Source of the DNA: Gemmatimonadaceae bacterium
GTDB lineage: Bacteria > Gemmatimonadota > Gemmatimonadetes > Gemmatimonadales > Gemmatimonadaceae
Assembly (NCBI GenBank): GCA_019637445.1
Contig: JAHBVS010000002.1
Span: 248,001-312,000 of the forward strand
Length of the DNA: 64,000 bases
Direction of reading: 5' to 3'
The translations under genes were made by a program, and so were the position numbers. Shown here piece after piece: positions 40,340-50,150 of this stretch; position 1 is the stretch's first letter, and each line of letters opens with the position of its first letter. The notes beneath the pieces were generated by a model. It worked only from the letters and a program-made list of their open reading frames with translations. It searched no databases and was not told the origin of the DNA.

Positions 40340-42439
40340 TCAGATGCGCAGCAGGCGCTCGATTCCCGACACGATGGCCGGCACGTCCGGCAGCACCGCC
40401 GCCAGCAGGTCAGGGTGGTACGGCATCGGGATGTCCTCGGGCGCGAGGCGTTCGATAGGCGCGTCCAGGTACCAGAACGCTTCCTGCGTCACTGTGGCCG
40501 CGACCTCGGCGCCGAAACCAGCCGTGTGGTTGTCCTCGTGGACGATCAAGCAGCGGCCCGTCTTGGTCACCGAGGCCAGCACGGCGTCGGCGTCCCAGGG
40601 AGCGATCGTGCGGAGATCGAGCAGTTCCACCTCGCCCTCGAACTGCTTCGCGGCCTCTGCGCAGCGATGCACCATCGCGCCCCAGCTCACGAGCGTGAGC
40701 GCCTTGCCCTCCTGCACCACGCGCGCACGGCCGAACGGCAGCACGTAGTCGTCGCCGGGATATCGAGAGCTGCCGTCGCCCGTCATCAGCAGGGAGCGGT
40801 GCTCGAAGAACACGGTGGGGTTCGGCGAGCGCATCGCCGTGCGCAGCAGGCCGACGGCGTCCGCGGCATTGGATGGAATCGCCACCTGCCAGCCGTAGGC
40901 GTGGGCGAAGCGCACCTCGTCGGAGAGCGAATGCCAGGGGTCGCCGACATCCTTGCCGTAGCCACCGGGCATGCGTACGACCATCGGCGATGCGAAGCGA
41001 TTGGCCGTACGCCAGCGCAGCGTGCCGGCGTTGTTGAGCTGCTCGGTGGCCGGGTCGGCGTACTTCCGGAACTGGATCTCCGCGACGGGCATCAGGCCGC
41101 TGATCGCCAGGCCAGCCGCACGGCCGATGATGCCCTCCTCGGACAGCGACGTGTCAAACACACGGTCGCGGCCGAACAGCTTCTGCAACCCCTCAGTGAC
41201 GAGATGCACGCCACCCTTCTTGCCCACGTCCTCGCCGAACACCACGACCTTCGGATTCACCTGCAGCTCGTGGCGCAGTGTGCGCCGCACGGCCTCCGCG
41301 AATCGCAGCAACTCGCCGTCCTCCGAGGCTTGTTCGTTGCCACCCAGCTTGCGGCGTTCGGCGCGGCGCAGGCCGCCGAACGCCTCTGTGGCGTCGTCAC
41401 GATCGTCCGCATACACGTGCTCGGCGATGTTGGCGGGATTCGGCGTCGGACGCGCACGCGCGGCCGCCAGCGCGCGTTCCACATCGCGCGCGACCTCGGT
41501 CTCCAGTGCGCTCCACTGCGAAGCGCTCATGTGCTGCGGGACAAGGAACTTGCGCAGGCGCGGCAGCGGGTCGCGCGCCTGGTCCGCCGCGATCTCGGCG
41601 TCCGTGCGATAGCCCTTCTGATTGTCGGGGCCCGAATGGCTCGAGAGCCGCGGCACGGTGAGCCGCACCAACGCGGGCCCCTCACCGCGGCGCACGTGCT
41701 GCACGCAGTCGCTGAGCAACGCGGCGCACTCGGCGGGGTCGGTGCCGTCGCCGTTGCGGATGAACAGGTTGCCGAAGCTCGAGAGGTTCTTGCTGATGTC
41801 GCTACCGGGCGTTTGGAACTCGCCGCCGACGGAGATGCCGAGCCCGTTGTCCTCGATGTAGAACAGCATCGGGAGCTTGAGCGTGGTCGCCATCGTCAGC
41901 GCGGCCCAGAAGCCGTTGGTCGCCACGGACGCGTCGCCGCCGAGCGCGACGGCAATGCAGCCGGCGTAGGAGGCGTTCTTCAGGATGTCGCGATGGTACG
42001 TGATGGCCTGCGCCCAGCCGGCGGCGGGCGTGTACTGCGAACCCACGTCGCCAGCCATCGGCAGCACGATGCAGCCGGACTCGCGCGGGAAGTTGCAGAC
42101 CACGCCGATATCGCGACCGTCGGAGAATCCACCCGCGCGCCCGAGCGGTGAGCCGAGCGCGTCTTCCATCGAGAGGCCAAGCGACAGCAGCAGGGGCCGG
42201 CTGCGATAGTAGGCCCCCGCGGCATCGCGCGTCCCAGTGAGGAACTGCCCGAGGATGACCTGCGCCATGTCGTGCCCACGCGCCGAGAACTGGTAGAGCA
42301 CGACGTGGTCCTTGGGGACGGTCGCGCGGTTCCGGTTGGTCTGCTCCTCGGCGTCATCCAGCGCACGTGAGCAGAGCACGTGGTAGGCGACCTTGCGCCA
42401 ATCAATGGACGCCGGGGGCGGGGTCTTCTTCGCAGGCAT
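40340..42439 (-). CDS. Fused alpha-beta E1 component of a 2-oxoacid dehydrogenase
   Basis: 699-aa thiamine-diphosphate enzyme that decarboxylates a 2-oxoacid and passes the acyl group to a lipoyl E2. Residues ~1-340 are the alpha half, with the ThDP motif GGDASVATNGFWAALTMATTLKLPMLFYIEDNGLGIS and the SSHSGPDNQKGYR loop. Residues ~365-699 are the beta half (VVVFGEDVGKKGGVHLVTEGLQ, FDTSLSEEGIIGRAAG, EIQFRKYADPA, SWGAMVHRC). This is the branched-chain type, fused as in some bacteria. E2 and E3 are not in the window. Set among paa genes, it might act on phenylpyruvate to give phenylacetyl-CoA (inference). Confidence 0.9.
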   Translation of the reverse strand: MPAKKTPPPASIDWRKVAYHVLCSRALDDAEEQTNRNRATVPKDHVVLYQFSARGHDMAQVILGQFLTGTRDAAGAYYRSRPLLLSLGLSMEDALGSPLGRAGGFSDGRDIGVVCNFPRESGCIVLPMAGDVGSQYTPAAGWAQAITYHRDILKNASYAGCIAVALGGDASVATNGFWAALTMATTLKLPMLFYIEDNGLGISVGGEFQTPGSDISKNLSSFGNLFIRNGDGTDPAECAALLSDCVQHVRRGEGPALVRLTVPRLSSHSGPDNQKGYRTDAEIAADQARDPLPRLRKFLVPQHMSASQWSALETEVARDVERALAAARARPTPNPANIAEHVYADDRDDATEAFGGLRRAERRKLGGNEQASEDGELLRFAEAVRRTLRHELQVNPKVVVFGEDVGKKGGVHLVTEGLQKLFGRDRVFDTSLSEEGIIGRAAGLAISGLMPVAEIQFRKYADPATEQLNNAGTLRWRTANRFASPMVVRMPGGYGKDVGDPWHSLSDEVRFAHAYGWQVAIPSNAADAVGLLRTAMRSPNPTVFFEHRSLLMTGDGSSRYPGDDYVLPFGRARVVQEGKALTLVSWGAMVHRCAEAAKQFEGEVELLDLRTIAPWDADAVLASVTKTGRCLIVHEDNHTAGFGAEVAATVTQEAFWYLDAPIERLAPEDIPMPYHPDLLAAVLPDVPAIVSGIERLLRI

Positions 42440-42511
42440 TGGGGTGGAATCTGGCTTGGTGGCCCTTGTTGCGGTACTCGTCCGTTCGCTGCTTGGCTGG
42501 ATCGATGTGAA

Positions 42512-42644
42512 TTACCACGGAGACACGGAGACACGGAGAACTACAACTGCTCTCTTGGGGGTCCGCCGCGCCGGAATCTGTCCGAGGACCCCTTCAAGTG
42601 CCGTTGCCGTTGCAGTTCTCCGCGTCTCCGTGTCTCCGTGGTAA
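42512..42644. repeat. Inverted-repeat element C between E1 and paaG
   Basis: Arms 42512-42547 and 42609-42644 are 36-nt inverted copies with two mismatches. They contain three 8-nt CACGGAGA-type units followed by CTGCAAC-like sequence. The 61-nt interior has no clear feature. The arm unit differs by one base from that of elements A and B. It lies in the divergent promoter gap of 257 bp between the two genes. Confidence 0.85.
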
Positions 42645-42696
42645 AGTGCAGTTCCCGCATCCCCACACCCCAGAGGATAGATTTGGGGAAATGCCA

Positions 42697-43476
42697 ATGA
42701 TCCTGAGCGAGACACGAGACGGCGTCCTCGAGCTCACGCTGAACCGGCCCGAGGTCCTCAACAGCTTCAATCGCGAGATGGCCCAGGAGCTCCAACGCGA
42801 GCTCGGCCGCGCGGCCAGCGATCCGGAGATTCGCGCCGTGCTGCTCACTGGCGCGGGGCGCGGCTTCTGTGCGGGGCAGGACCTTCAGGAGGCGCTGCCG
42901 CAGGATGGCGACGAGATGCCCGACATCTCGGAGATCGTGCGCGCCTCGTACAACCCGATCATCACTGCCATTCGGACACTTGAGAAGCCCGTGCTCTGCG
43001 CCGTGAACGGCGTGGCGGCGGGCGCGGGCGCGAACCTCGCATTCGCCTGCGACCTCACCATCGCCGCCGCCGAGGCCAGCTTCGTTGAGAGCTTTGCCAA
43101 GCTGGGGCTGATTCCCGACACCTCGGGCACGTTCTTCGTGCCGCGGCTCGTGGGATCGCAGCGCGCGACTGGGATGTTCTTCCTTGGTGGCAAGGTCCCC
43201 GCGGCGCAGGCCAAGGAGTGGGGCTTGATCTGGGATGTCGTCCCCGCGGCTGACTTGATGGCAACGACCCGCGCACTCGCCGCGCAGCTCGCGCAGCAGG
43301 CCACGCGCGGCTTCGGGCTTACCAAGCGTGCGATGAACGCGTCGTGGCGCAATGGACTCGAGGCGCAGCTTGAGGTCGAGGCGCAGTGCATGCAGGAGGC
43401 CGGGCGCACGGCGGACTACGCCGAGGGCGTGCGCGCCTTCCTCGAGAAGCGCGCCCCCACCTACCAGGGCAAGTGA
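42697..43476 (+). CDS. paaG: Ring-1,2-epoxyphenylacetyl-CoA isomerase PaaG
   Basis: Crotonase-fold isomerase that converts the ring-epoxide to oxepin-CoA. Family stretches are [20 protein letters not shown], the oxyanion loop [30 protein letters not shown] and [26 protein letters not shown] with the conserved Asp in IPD. 259 aa from the ATG at 42697, which has GGGGAA six bases upstream; ATG at 42691 is possible. The stop overlaps the paaH start. Confidence 0.93.
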   Translation: MILSETRDGVLELTLNRPEVLNSFNREMAQELQRELGRAASDPEIRAVLLTGAGRGFCAGQDLQEALPQDGDEMPDISEIVRASYNPIITAIRTLEKPVLCAVNGVAAGAGANLAFACDLTIAAAEASFVESFAKLGLIPDTSGTFFVPRLVGSQRATGMFFLGGKVPAAQAKEWGLIWDVVPAADLMATTRALAAQLAQQATRGFGLTKRAMNASWRNGLEAQLEVEAQCMQEAGRTADYAEGVRAFLEKRAPTYQGK

Positions 43477-44669
43477 CCGTGCCGCTCGACGCCGGGATGA
43501 GCGTGGGCGTTGTTGGTGCCGGCGCGATGGGCGCCGGCATCGCGCAGGTCGCCGCGCAGCGCGGACACCAGGTGGTGCTGGCGGATTCCGCCGCGTCGGC
43601 AGTCGAGAAGGCAAAGGCCGGCCACGCGAAGGCGATGGCGCGCGAGGTGGAGAAGGGGCGCGCCACACAGGCCGAGGCGGACGCGACGCTCAAGCGCATC
43701 AGCTACGTGGCTGGCGTGGGCGCCGAGGAGCTGAAGCGCTTCGCCACCTGTGGCCTCGTCATTGAGGCCATCGTCGAGAACCTCGGCGTGAAGCAGGAGT
43801 TGTTCCGCGCGCTTGAAGGCGTCGTTGCAGCGGATGCCGTGCTGGCGTCGAACACCTCGTCGCTGTCCGTTGCCGCCATCGCCGGCGCCTGCGCGAATCC
43901 GGAACGCGTGTTGGGCATCCACTTCTTCAATCCCGCGCCGGTGATGCCGCTGGTGGAGATCATCCCGGCGATGGCGACCGATGTGGTGCTGGTGCAGGCA
44001 GCGCGTGAGCGCATCGCGGCCTGGGGCAAGTTGCCCGTCGTCGCCTCCGACACGCCGGGCTTCATCGTCAATCGCATCGCCCGGCCGTACTATGGCGAGG
44101 CCCTGCGCATCCTGGAAGAAGGCATCGCCGACTGCGCGACCATCGACTGGGCCCTCAAGTCGCAGGGCGGATTCAAGATGGGTCCCTTCGAGTTGATGGA
44201 CTTCATCGGCAACGACGTGAACTATGCCGTCACCTGCTCGGTGTTCGAGGCGATGTACTACGACCCGCGCTATCGGCCGGCGCTGACGCAGCGGCGGCTC
44301 GTCGAGTCAGGCTGGCTCGGCCGCAAGACTGGTCGCGGCTACTACGACTACCGTGATGGCGCCGTGTCGCCGGCGGCCACCGAGGACGCCGCGCTGGGCC
44401 GCGCCATCCTTGACCGCGTGCTCGCGATGCTCGTGAATGAAGCGGCAGACGCCGTCCAGATGCGCGTGGCCAGCCCCGAGGACATCGAGCTGGCCATGAC
44501 CAAGGGCGTGAACTATCCCAAGGGCCTGCTGGCCTGGGGCGATGAGATCGGTGCCTCGGCGGTGCTGGCGACGCTGGAGTCGCTGCAGCAAGAGTATGGC
44601 GAGGATCGGTATCGGCCGAGCCCGCTGCTGCGCCGCGTGGCACGGTCCAACGGGAGACTGCTGCCGTGA
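43473..44669 (+). CDS. paaH: 3-hydroxyadipyl-CoA dehydrogenase PaaH
   Basis: NAD-dependent 3-hydroxyacyl-CoA dehydrogenase that oxidises 3-hydroxyadipyl-CoA. The Rossmann motif [17 protein letters not shown] is at about residues 11-27, with the catalytic His in [17 protein letters not shown] and Asn in [10 protein letters not shown] second C-terminal HCDH domain brings it to 398 aa, the PaaH type rather than the short FadB-like form. GTG at 43473 overlaps the paaG stop as GTGA; ATG at 43497 is an alternative that removes 8 residues. Confidence 0.93.
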   Translation: MTVPLDAGMSVGVVGAGAMGAGIAQVAAQRGHQVVLADSAASAVEKAKAGHAKAMAREVEKGRATQAEADATLKRISYVAGVGAEELKRFATCGLVIEAIVENLGVKQELFRALEGVVAADAVLASNTSSLSVAAIAGACANPERVLGIHFFNPAPVMPLVEIIPAMATDVVLVQAARERIAAWGKLPVVASDTPGFIVNRIARPYYGEALRILEEGIADCATIDWALKSQGGFKMGPFELMDFIGNDVNYAVTCSVFEAMYYDPRYRPALTQRRLVESGWLGRKTGRGYYDYRDGAVSPAATEDAALGRAILDRVLAMLVNEAADAVQMRVASPEDIELAMTKGVNYPKGLLAWGDEIGASAVLATLESLQQEYGEDRYRPSPLLRRVARSNGRLLP

Positions 44670-44697
44670 GCACCGACGTTCAACGGGGAGTTTCGCG

Positions 44698-45186
44698 ATG
44701 AGCGAGAAGGATGCGCCGCGCCCGCATCGCGGCACCGTGTTCACGCCGGTGATCGGCGGCGACGCGCAGTCGCACAAGCTGCCGCCGGACGAGGTCGTGG
44801 CGCGGATGTTCGCGCAGGACAACTTCTCCAAGTGGCTGGGGGTCGAGGTGCTCGAGGCCTCCGAAGGACGCTGCATCCTGCGCATGACTGTGCGCGAGGA
44901 GATGACCAACGGCTTTGGCACCGCGCACGGCGGCATCGTGTTCGCCTTCGCCGACACGGCGCTGGCGTTCTGCACCAACGCCAGCGGACTCACCAGCGTG
45001 GCGCTCGACTGCACGATCAGCTATCCCGCCGCGACGCGGCCGGGGGATGTGCTCACGGCGGTGGGCGTGCAGGAAACCACAACGCGGCGCACCGGATTCG
45101 CTTCCGTGACGATCACCAATCAGGACGGACAGACTGTCGGGCACTTCCGTGGCACCGTGTACCGCACCGACAAGCCGCATCGCTAG
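44698..45186 (+). CDS. paaI: Hydroxyphenylacetyl-CoA thioesterase PaaI
   Basis: Hotdog-fold thioesterase that releases stalled ring-hydroxylated phenylacetyl-CoA derivatives and saves CoA. Core motif TNGFGTAHGGIVFAFADTALAF has the Gly-Gly and catalytic Asp expected for PaaI, followed by CTISYPAATRPGDVLTAVG. The 162-aa product has an N-terminal extension of ~35 residues. ATG at 44698 has GGGGAG at seven bases. The next gene starts 3 bp after its stop. Confidence 0.92.
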   Translation: MSEKDAPRPHRGTVFTPVIGGDAQSHKLPPDEVVARMFAQDNFSKWLGVEVLEASEGRCILRMTVREEMTNGFGTAHGGIVFAFADTALAFCTNASGLTSVALDCTISYPAATRPGDVLTAVGVQETTTRRTGFASVTITNQDGQTVGHFRGTVYRTDKPHR

Positions 45187-45189
45187 CCC

Positions 45190-46401
45190 ATGACTGACGC
45201 ATTCATCGTAGACGGTATTCGCACGCCGGTAGGGAATCTCGGGGGCGCCCTCGCGCCCGTGCGCGCCGACGACTTGGCGGCGCACGCCATCAGCGCACTG
45301 CTCGCGCGGCAGCAAGCGCTGGAACCGGCTCTGATCGCCGACGTGATCCTCGGTTGCGCCAACCAGGCGGGCGAGGACAATCGCAACGTGGCGCGGATGG
45401 CGCTGTTGCTGGCCGGGGTGCCGCAGAGCGTTCCCGGCGAGACAGTGAACCGTTTGTGCGCGTCTGGCCTCAGCGCGATCGCGAACGCCGCCCGCGCCAT
45501 CAAGGTGGGCGAGGGCGACATCTACGTGGCGGGCGGCGTGGAGTCGATGACCCGCGCACCCTACGTGATGAGCAAGAGCGCCCAGCCCTTCGGCCGCGAC
45601 ATGCAGCTGTTCGACACGGCGCTTGGCTGGCGTTTCGTGAATCCCGCGATGAAGTCGGCGCACGGCACGGACTCGATGGGCGAGACCGCCGAGAACGTGG
45701 CAGAGCGCTACAGGGTCAGCCGTGAGGACCAGGATGCGTTCGCTCTGCGCTCACAGCAGAAGGCGGCCGCTGCGCAGAAGTCAGGTCGGCTCGCCGAGGA
45801 GATTGTTGGCGTGAGCATCCCGCAGCGGAAGGGTGAGGCTGTCACGGTCGCGGCGGACGAGTTTCTGCGGCCTGACTCCACGATGGAGAAGCTCGCCAAG
45901 CTCAGGCCGGCGTTCCGACACGACGGCAAGGGCTCGGTCACGGCGGGCAACAGCTCAGGCCTCAACGACGGGGCGGCGGCGCTGCTTGTGGCGTCGGCAA
46001 AGGCCGTCAAGGATCACAAGCTCATGCCGCTGGTGCGCGTGGTGGCCAGCGCCGCAGCCGGCGTCGAGCCGCGCGTGATGGGGATGGGTCCGGTGCCGGC
46101 GACGCGGCTCGTGCTCCAGCGCGCCGGGCTCAGGCTGGAACAGATGGACGTCATCGAACTCAACGAGGCCTTTGCCGCGCAGGGCCTGGCCTGCCTCCGC
46201 GAGCTCGGCGTGGCCGACGACGATCCGCGCGTGAACCCCAACGGCGGTGCCATCGCGATCGGCCATCCGCTGGGGATGAGCGGCGCGCGGCTCGCCTTGA
46301 CCGCTGCGCGCGAGTTGCAGCATCGCCAGGCGAAGTACGCGCTCTGCACGATGTGCATCGGCGTGGGGCAGGGCTACGCGATGATCCTCGAGCGCGCCTA
46401 G
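45190..46401 (+). CDS. paaJ: Thiolase PaaJ (3-oxoadipyl-CoA / dehydrosuberyl-CoA)
   Basis: Acetyl-CoA C-acyltransferase that splits 3-oxo-5,6-dehydrosuberyl-CoA and 3-oxoadipyl-CoA. 403 aa. The nucleophile is Cys90 in [11 protein letters not shown]. The other active-site elements are [13 protein letters not shown] (NEAF), the His in [12 protein letters not shown] and the Cys in [24 protein letters not shown] confirms the degradative thiolase family, and position with paaGHI confirms the pathway. Confidence 0.95.
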   Translation: MTDAFIVDGIRTPVGNLGGALAPVRADDLAAHAISALLARQQALEPALIADVILGCANQAGEDNRNVARMALLLAGVPQSVPGETVNRLCASGLSAIANAARAIKVGEGDIYVAGGVESMTRAPYVMSKSAQPFGRDMQLFDTALGWRFVNPAMKSAHGTDSMGETAENVAERYRVSREDQDAFALRSQQKAAAAQKSGRLAEEIVGVSIPQRKGEAVTVAADEFLRPDSTMEKLAKLRPAFRHDGKGSVTAGNSSGLNDGAAALLVASAKAVKDHKLMPLVRVVASAAAGVEPRVMGMGPVPATRLVLQRAGLRLEQMDVIELNEAFAAQGLACLRELGVADDDPRVNPNGGAIAIGHPLGMSGARLALTAARELQHRQAKYALCTMCIGVGQGYAMILERA

Positions 46402-46412
46402 GCGTTCGCCCG

Positions 46413-47015
46413 ATGAGCATCTACGCCTTCGACGACTTCATCCCGGTGGTGCACGAGTCGGCCTTCGTGCACCCCAAGGCTTCCGTCACGGGCAACGTCA
46501 TCATCGGCCGCGACGTCTACATCGGCCCTGGTGCCGCGATCCGCGGCGACTGGGGCGGCATCGTCATCGAGGACGGCTGCAACGTCCAGGAGAACTGCAC
46601 CATCCACATGTTCCCGGGCGTGACGGTGGTGCTCGAGGCAGGCGCGCACATCGGGCACGGCGCCGTGGTGCACGGCGCGCGCATCGGCGCCAACGCCTTG
46701 ATCGGCATGAACGCCGTGGTGATGGACAACGCCGTGGTCGGCGGCGGCAGCATCGTCGGCGCACTGTGTTTCGTGCCGACGGAGATGCAGATCCCGCCGC
46801 GCAGCGTGGTGGTCGGCAACCCGGCCAAGATCGTGAAGGAGGTGAGCGACGAGATGCTCGCCTGGAAGTCGGACGGCACGGCGCTGTACCAGCAGCTGCC
46901 GGGCCAGATGCGCGCGAGTTGGCGCGAGGTGGAGCCGCTGCGGGAAGTCCCCGCCGACCGGCCCACGCAATCCAACGTGCTCAAGACCTGGAAACAGACG
47001 CGCGGCAATCAATAG
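46413..47015 (+). CDS. paaY: PaaY-type left-handed beta-helix protein
   Basis: 200-aa hexapeptide-repeat protein of the gamma-carbonic-anhydrase family. Repeats run from ASVTGNVIIGRDVYIGPGAAIRGDWGG to GAHIGHGAVVHGARIGANALIGMNAVVMDNAVVGGGSIVGA. Three His residues (IHMFPG, HIGHGAVVH) are placed to bind zinc between trimer subunits. PaaY acts as a thioesterase and detoxifier in the phenylacetate pathway. The ATG at 46413 follows the paaJ stop by 11 bp. Confidence 0.93.
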   Translation: MSIYAFDDFIPVVHESAFVHPKASVTGNVIIGRDVYIGPGAAIRGDWGGIVIEDGCNVQENCTIHMFPGVTVVLEAGAHIGHGAVVHGARIGANALIGMNAVVMDNAVVGGGSIVGALCFVPTEMQIPPRSVVVGNPAKIVKEVSDEMLAWKSDGTALYQQLPGQMRASWREVEPLREVPADRPTQSNVLKTWKQTRGNQ

Positions 47016-47048
47016 CGCGCCGCATTCGCCCATACGGGGATTCACGCG

Positions 47049-49088
47049 ATGAAGCTCAAGAACTACGCACTCGGCCAGTGGGTCGAGGGAACGGGCAAGA
47101 CCACCACGCTTTACCACGCGGTCACGGGCGAGCCAGTGGCCGAGGCGTCGAGCGGCGGTCTCGACTTCAAGGCGATGACGGAGTATGCGCGGACCGTGGG
47201 CGGCCCGAAGCTGCGGGCGATGACCTTCCACGAGCGCGCCGCGATGCTCAAGGCCGTGGCCAAGCATCTGATGGAGCGCAAGGACGCCTTCTACGCCATC
47301 AGTGCGCAGACCGGTGCGACCAAGACCGACAGCTGGATCGACATCGACGGTGGCTTCGGCACCTTCTTCGCCTACTCGAGCCGCGGGCGCCGCGAATTCC
47401 CGAACGAGACTTTCCACGTCGAAGGTCCCACTGAGCCGCTGTCCAAGGGCGGCAGCTTCGTGGGGCGTCACATCTGTGTGCCCTTGGAAGGCGTCGCGAT
47501 TCACATCAATGCCTTCAACTTCCCGGTCTGGGGCATGATGGAGAAGCTCGCGCCATCGCTGCTTGCCGGCGTCCCCGGCATCGTGAAGCCCGCCACCGCG
47601 ACGAGCTATCTCACCGAGGCCGTCTTCAAGGAGATGATCGCCAGCGGCATCCTGCCCGAGGGCGCGGTGCAGCTCATCTGCGGAAGCGCCGGCGATCTGC
47701 TCGACCACGTGCTGGAGCAGGACGCGGTCGCCTTCACGGGTTCGGCCGCAACCGGTCGCATGCTCAAGGAGTCGAAGGCCGTCGTCGAGCACGCGGTGCG
47801 CTTCAACATGGAAGCGGACTCGCTCAACTGCGCCATCCTCGGGCCGGACGCCGCGCCCGGCACGGCGGAGTTCGACCTCTTCATCAAGGAAGTCGTGCGG
47901 GAGATGACGGTGAAGGCGGGGCAGAAGTGCACGGCCATCCGCCGCACGATCGTCCCCGCAGGGATGGAAGAGGATGTGATCACGGCCATCCGTGCGCGAT
48001 TGGCCAAGACCGTGGTGGGCGACCCAAACGTCGAAGGCGTGCGCATGGGTCCCCTCGCCAGCAAGGGCCAGGTGCGCGACGTGGGTCTCGCCGCGGAACG
48101 CATTCGGAGTGCCGCAGAGCGTGTGGTCGGTGGCGGTGACTTTCAAGTCGTTGGTGCCGACCGCGAGAATGGCGCGTTCTACGAGCCCGAGCTGATGTAC
48201 TGCGCAGACCCGCTGGCCAAGACGGAGCCACACGACGTGGAGGCCTTCGGGCCGGTGAACACCGTGATGCCGTATCGCAATCTTGATGAAGCGATTGAGT
48301 TGGCGCGGCGCGGTCGCGGTTCGCTCTGTGGCTCGCTGGTCACCGCCGACGCCAAGACCGCGCAGAAGGTCGTGCTCGGCGTCGCGCCGTACCACGGGCG
48401 CCTGTTGGTGCTCGACCAATCAAGCGCAAAGGAGAGCACGGGCCACGGATCGCCGTTGCCGAACCTCGTGCACGGCGGCCCGGGTCGCGCCGGCGGCGGC
48501 GAGGAGATGGGTGGCGCGCGCGGCGTGCTGCACTACATGCAGCGCACGGCGGTGCAGGGCAGTCCCAGCGTGCTCACGGCCATCACCCGCGAGTGGACCA
48601 AGGGCGCGGCCGAGACCACCGACGCGCTGCATCCCTTCCGCAAGACCTTCGACGAACTGCACATCGGTGACACGCTGCTGACCGGCACGCGCACAATCAC
48701 GCTGGACGACATCGTGAAGTTCGCCGAGCTCTCGGGTGACAAGTTCTACGCGCACATGAACGACGAGGAGGCGCGCAGCAACGGCATCTTCGAAGGCCGC
48801 GTGGCGCACGGATACTTCATCGTTTCCGCGGCGGCGGGGCTCTTCGTGGAGCCCTCCCTCGGGCCCGTGCTGGCGAACTACGGCTTGGAGAACCTGCGCT
48901 TCACCAAGCCTGTGTATCCTGGCGACACGATCCAGGTGCGACTCACCGTGAAGCAGAAGACCGCCAAGGCCACGGTGGACGACGGCATTCCGCAGGGCGT
49001 CGTGGAATGGGATGTCGAGGTGATGAACCAGGACAAGGAGCCAGTCGCGCTCTACAGCATCCTGACGCTGGTGCGGCGCGCGGCGTGA
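47049..49088 (+). CDS. paaZ: Bifunctional oxepin-CoA hydrolase / semialdehyde dehydrogenase PaaZ
   Basis: 679-aa ring-cleavage enzyme. The N-terminal aldehyde dehydrogenase (about 1-510) shows [31 protein letters not shown], the FTGSAATG nucleotide loop, the Glu in NMEADSLN and the nucleophile Cys in [12 protein letters not shown]. The C-terminal MaoC-type hydratase (about 535-675) has [12 protein letters not shown] and [17 protein letters not shown] with the Asp/His pair. With the epoxidase and PaaG this completes ring opening to 3-oxo-5,6-dehydrosuberyl-CoA. It ends the paa run. Confidence 0.96.
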   Translation: MKLKNYALGQWVEGTGKTTTLYHAVTGEPVAEASSGGLDFKAMTEYARTVGGPKLRAMTFHERAAMLKAVAKHLMERKDAFYAISAQTGATKTDSWIDIDGGFGTFFAYSSRGRREFPNETFHVEGPTEPLSKGGSFVGRHICVPLEGVAIHINAFNFPVWGMMEKLAPSLLAGVPGIVKPATATSYLTEAVFKEMIASGILPEGAVQLICGSAGDLLDHVLEQDAVAFTGSAATGRMLKESKAVVEHAVRFNMEADSLNCAILGPDAAPGTAEFDLFIKEVVREMTVKAGQKCTAIRRTIVPAGMEEDVITAIRARLAKTVVGDPNVEGVRMGPLASKGQVRDVGLAAERIRSAAERVVGGGDFQVVGADRENGAFYEPELMYCADPLAKTEPHDVEAFGPVNTVMPYRNLDEAIELARRGRGSLCGSLVTADAKTAQKVVLGVAPYHGRLLVLDQSSAKESTGHGSPLPNLVHGGPGRAGGGEEMGGARGVLHYMQRTAVQGSPSVLTAITREWTKGAAETTDALHPFRKTFDELHIGDTLLTGTRTITLDDIVKFAELSGDKFYAHMNDEEARSNGIFEGRVAHGYFIVSAAAGLFVEPSLGPVLANYGLENLRFTKPVYPGDTIQVRLTVKQKTAKATVDDGIPQGVVEWDVEVMNQDKEPVALYSILTLVRRAA

Positions 49089-49152
49089 CCGTGGTGGCAG
49101 CCGCGGGCCGCGCTGCACCGCGCGGCGCGGGCTCGCCGGTGGATGCGGCGCG

Positions 49153-49557
49153 TCAGCCCTGCAACCAGCGCGCCGCGTAGAAGCCGGCCGCGCTCACGCT
49201 GCCCGTGAGCACCACGCCCCAGGCCAGGTCCACCGGCACCACTCCCGCGGGGAATCCGCGGAGCAAGGCGAGGCTCGTGAGGTCGAACGCTGCATAGGCC
49301 GCGAGCCCGAACACCGCGCCCAGCGCCAAGGCGCGCGTCAGCGACTGCTTCTCGACCGCAGGCAGGACGCACAGAATGACGATGGCGGCCACGTAGATCA
49401 GGTAGAACGCCAGCGCCGCGCCCCAGTTGGTGTCCTCTCGCAGCAGCTCGCCCATTTGGTTGCGATAGAACCCGCGCGCGACGAAACCCAGCCAGGCGAT
49501 GTCCAGCGCGAAGAACGCCGCGGTGCAGAGCGCGTAGAGCTTCAGGTAGAAGGCCAT
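49153..49557 (-). CDS. DUF2177 family membrane protein
   Basis: 134-aa integral membrane protein with four predicted helices (about 5-24, 45-66, 75-98 and 108-130). It has the DUF2177 pattern: [17 protein letters not shown] near the N-terminus, [42 protein letters not shown] and [21 protein letters not shown]. Function is unknown. The ATG follows a run of ten C on this strand, and no ordinary Shine-Dalgarno sequence is visible. Confidence 0.9.
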   Translation of the reverse strand: MAFYLKLYALCTAAFFALDIAWLGFVARGFYRNQMGELLREDTNWGAALAFYLIYVAAIVILCVLPAVEKQSLTRALALGAVFGLAAYAAFDLTSLALLRGFPAGVVPVDLAWGVVLTGSVSAAGFYAARWLQG

Positions 49558-49567
49558 GGGGGGGGGG
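49558..49567. repeat. Homopolymer G10 tract abutting the DUF2177 start codon
   Basis: Ten consecutive G on the + strand (C10 on the coding strand) lie immediately before the ATG at 49557. Such tracts change length by slippage; here that would alter spacing between any upstream ribosome or promoter signal and the start codon. It may also be a sequencing or assembly weak point. Confidence 0.8.
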
Positions 49568-49614
49568 AGCTGTCAGCGCGTGAATGAAACGCGGCGGGCG
49601 ACGAGCGGCCGCGC

Positions 49615-50043
49615 TCAGCGCACCGTGATACGGATTGGCTTGGAGGCCAAGGCCGGCCCAATCACCTTGTGCTCGTGGTCGGCGACCACCAGCCGCAGCG
49701 TGTACGTGCCCGGCGCCAGCGTCAGCGTGGTCTCGATCTGTCCGGCGCCGAAGTGCCGGTGCAGCGAGTCCGCAGGGATCACCACGCCGGTTGCCGGCGG
49801 TTCCACGTTGATCAGAATGTGGAAGTGCCCCGTGTTGGGAAACTGCGCACCGGCTGGTGCCACGCCGAAGTTGCGCAGGCCGAAGGCCACCTCGAATGTG
49901 CGGGGCAGCACGGCACCGTCGGCAGGCGCGCGAAAGTACACCTCAGGCGCCGGAGGGGCGGGCGTCTGCGCCTCGGCGCAGCCGGCGCTGACAATGCTGC
50001 CGGCCAGAAGCGAAACGGCGAACAGAGATCTGGGAAGTCGCAT
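49615..50043 (-). CDS. DUF4399-type lipoprotein
   Basis: 142-aa predicted lipoprotein with lipobox SAGC (Cys22). The body is a single beta-sandwich domain of the DUF4399 family: YFRAPADGAVLPRTFEVAFGLRNFGVAPAG, then GHFHILINVE, DSLHRHFGAGQIETTLTLAPGTYTLRLVVADHEHKVIGP. The His residues in GHFH and HRHFG are conserved in the family and could bind metal. Function is unknown. The start at 50043 is the ATG closest to the signal peptide. Confidence 0.88.
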   Translation of the reverse strand: MRLPRSLFAVSLLAGSIVSAGCAEAQTPAPPAPEVYFRAPADGAVLPRTFEVAFGLRNFGVAPAGAQFPNTGHFHILINVEPPATGVVIPADSLHRHFGAGQIETTLTLAPGTYTLRLVVADHEHKVIGPALASKPIRITVR

Positions 50044-50083
50044 GCGCAGAAGTCCGTGACGTGGCGTCGGGAGTGTTGGTAGG

Positions 50084-50090
50084 TAGTATA
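50084..50090. promoter_or_regulatory. Overlapping divergent -10 candidates (TAGTAT / TATACT)
   Basis: Between two divergent starts (50043 minus, 50151 plus) an AT-rich patch reads TAGTAT on the + strand and TATACT on the minus strand. Neither has a good -35. The minus version would give a leader of about 35 nt for the DUF4399 gene. Confidence 0.3.
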
Positions 50091-50150
50091 CGCTTGTCAT
50101 CGCGACATCGCTCCGCGAGCCGAATACTCTCCGCTGGCCAAGGATTGCAC

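Noticed and set aside
40253-42151. 632-codon open frame antisense to the fused E1 gene
   Set aside because: The sequence is low in hydrophobic order and full of Arg/Gln/His, typical of a complement frame. The E1 reading has full catalytic motifs.
46398-48419. 673-codon open frame antisense to paaY and paaZ
   Set aside because: It spans two convincing paa genes and carries no recognisable domain. It is an artefact of codon bias.
49100-49134. GC-rich hairpin between paaZ and DUF2177 considered as a terminator
   Set aside because: Pairing is imperfect and depends on bulges, with no T tract. Any GC-rich stretch of this size could fold similarly.
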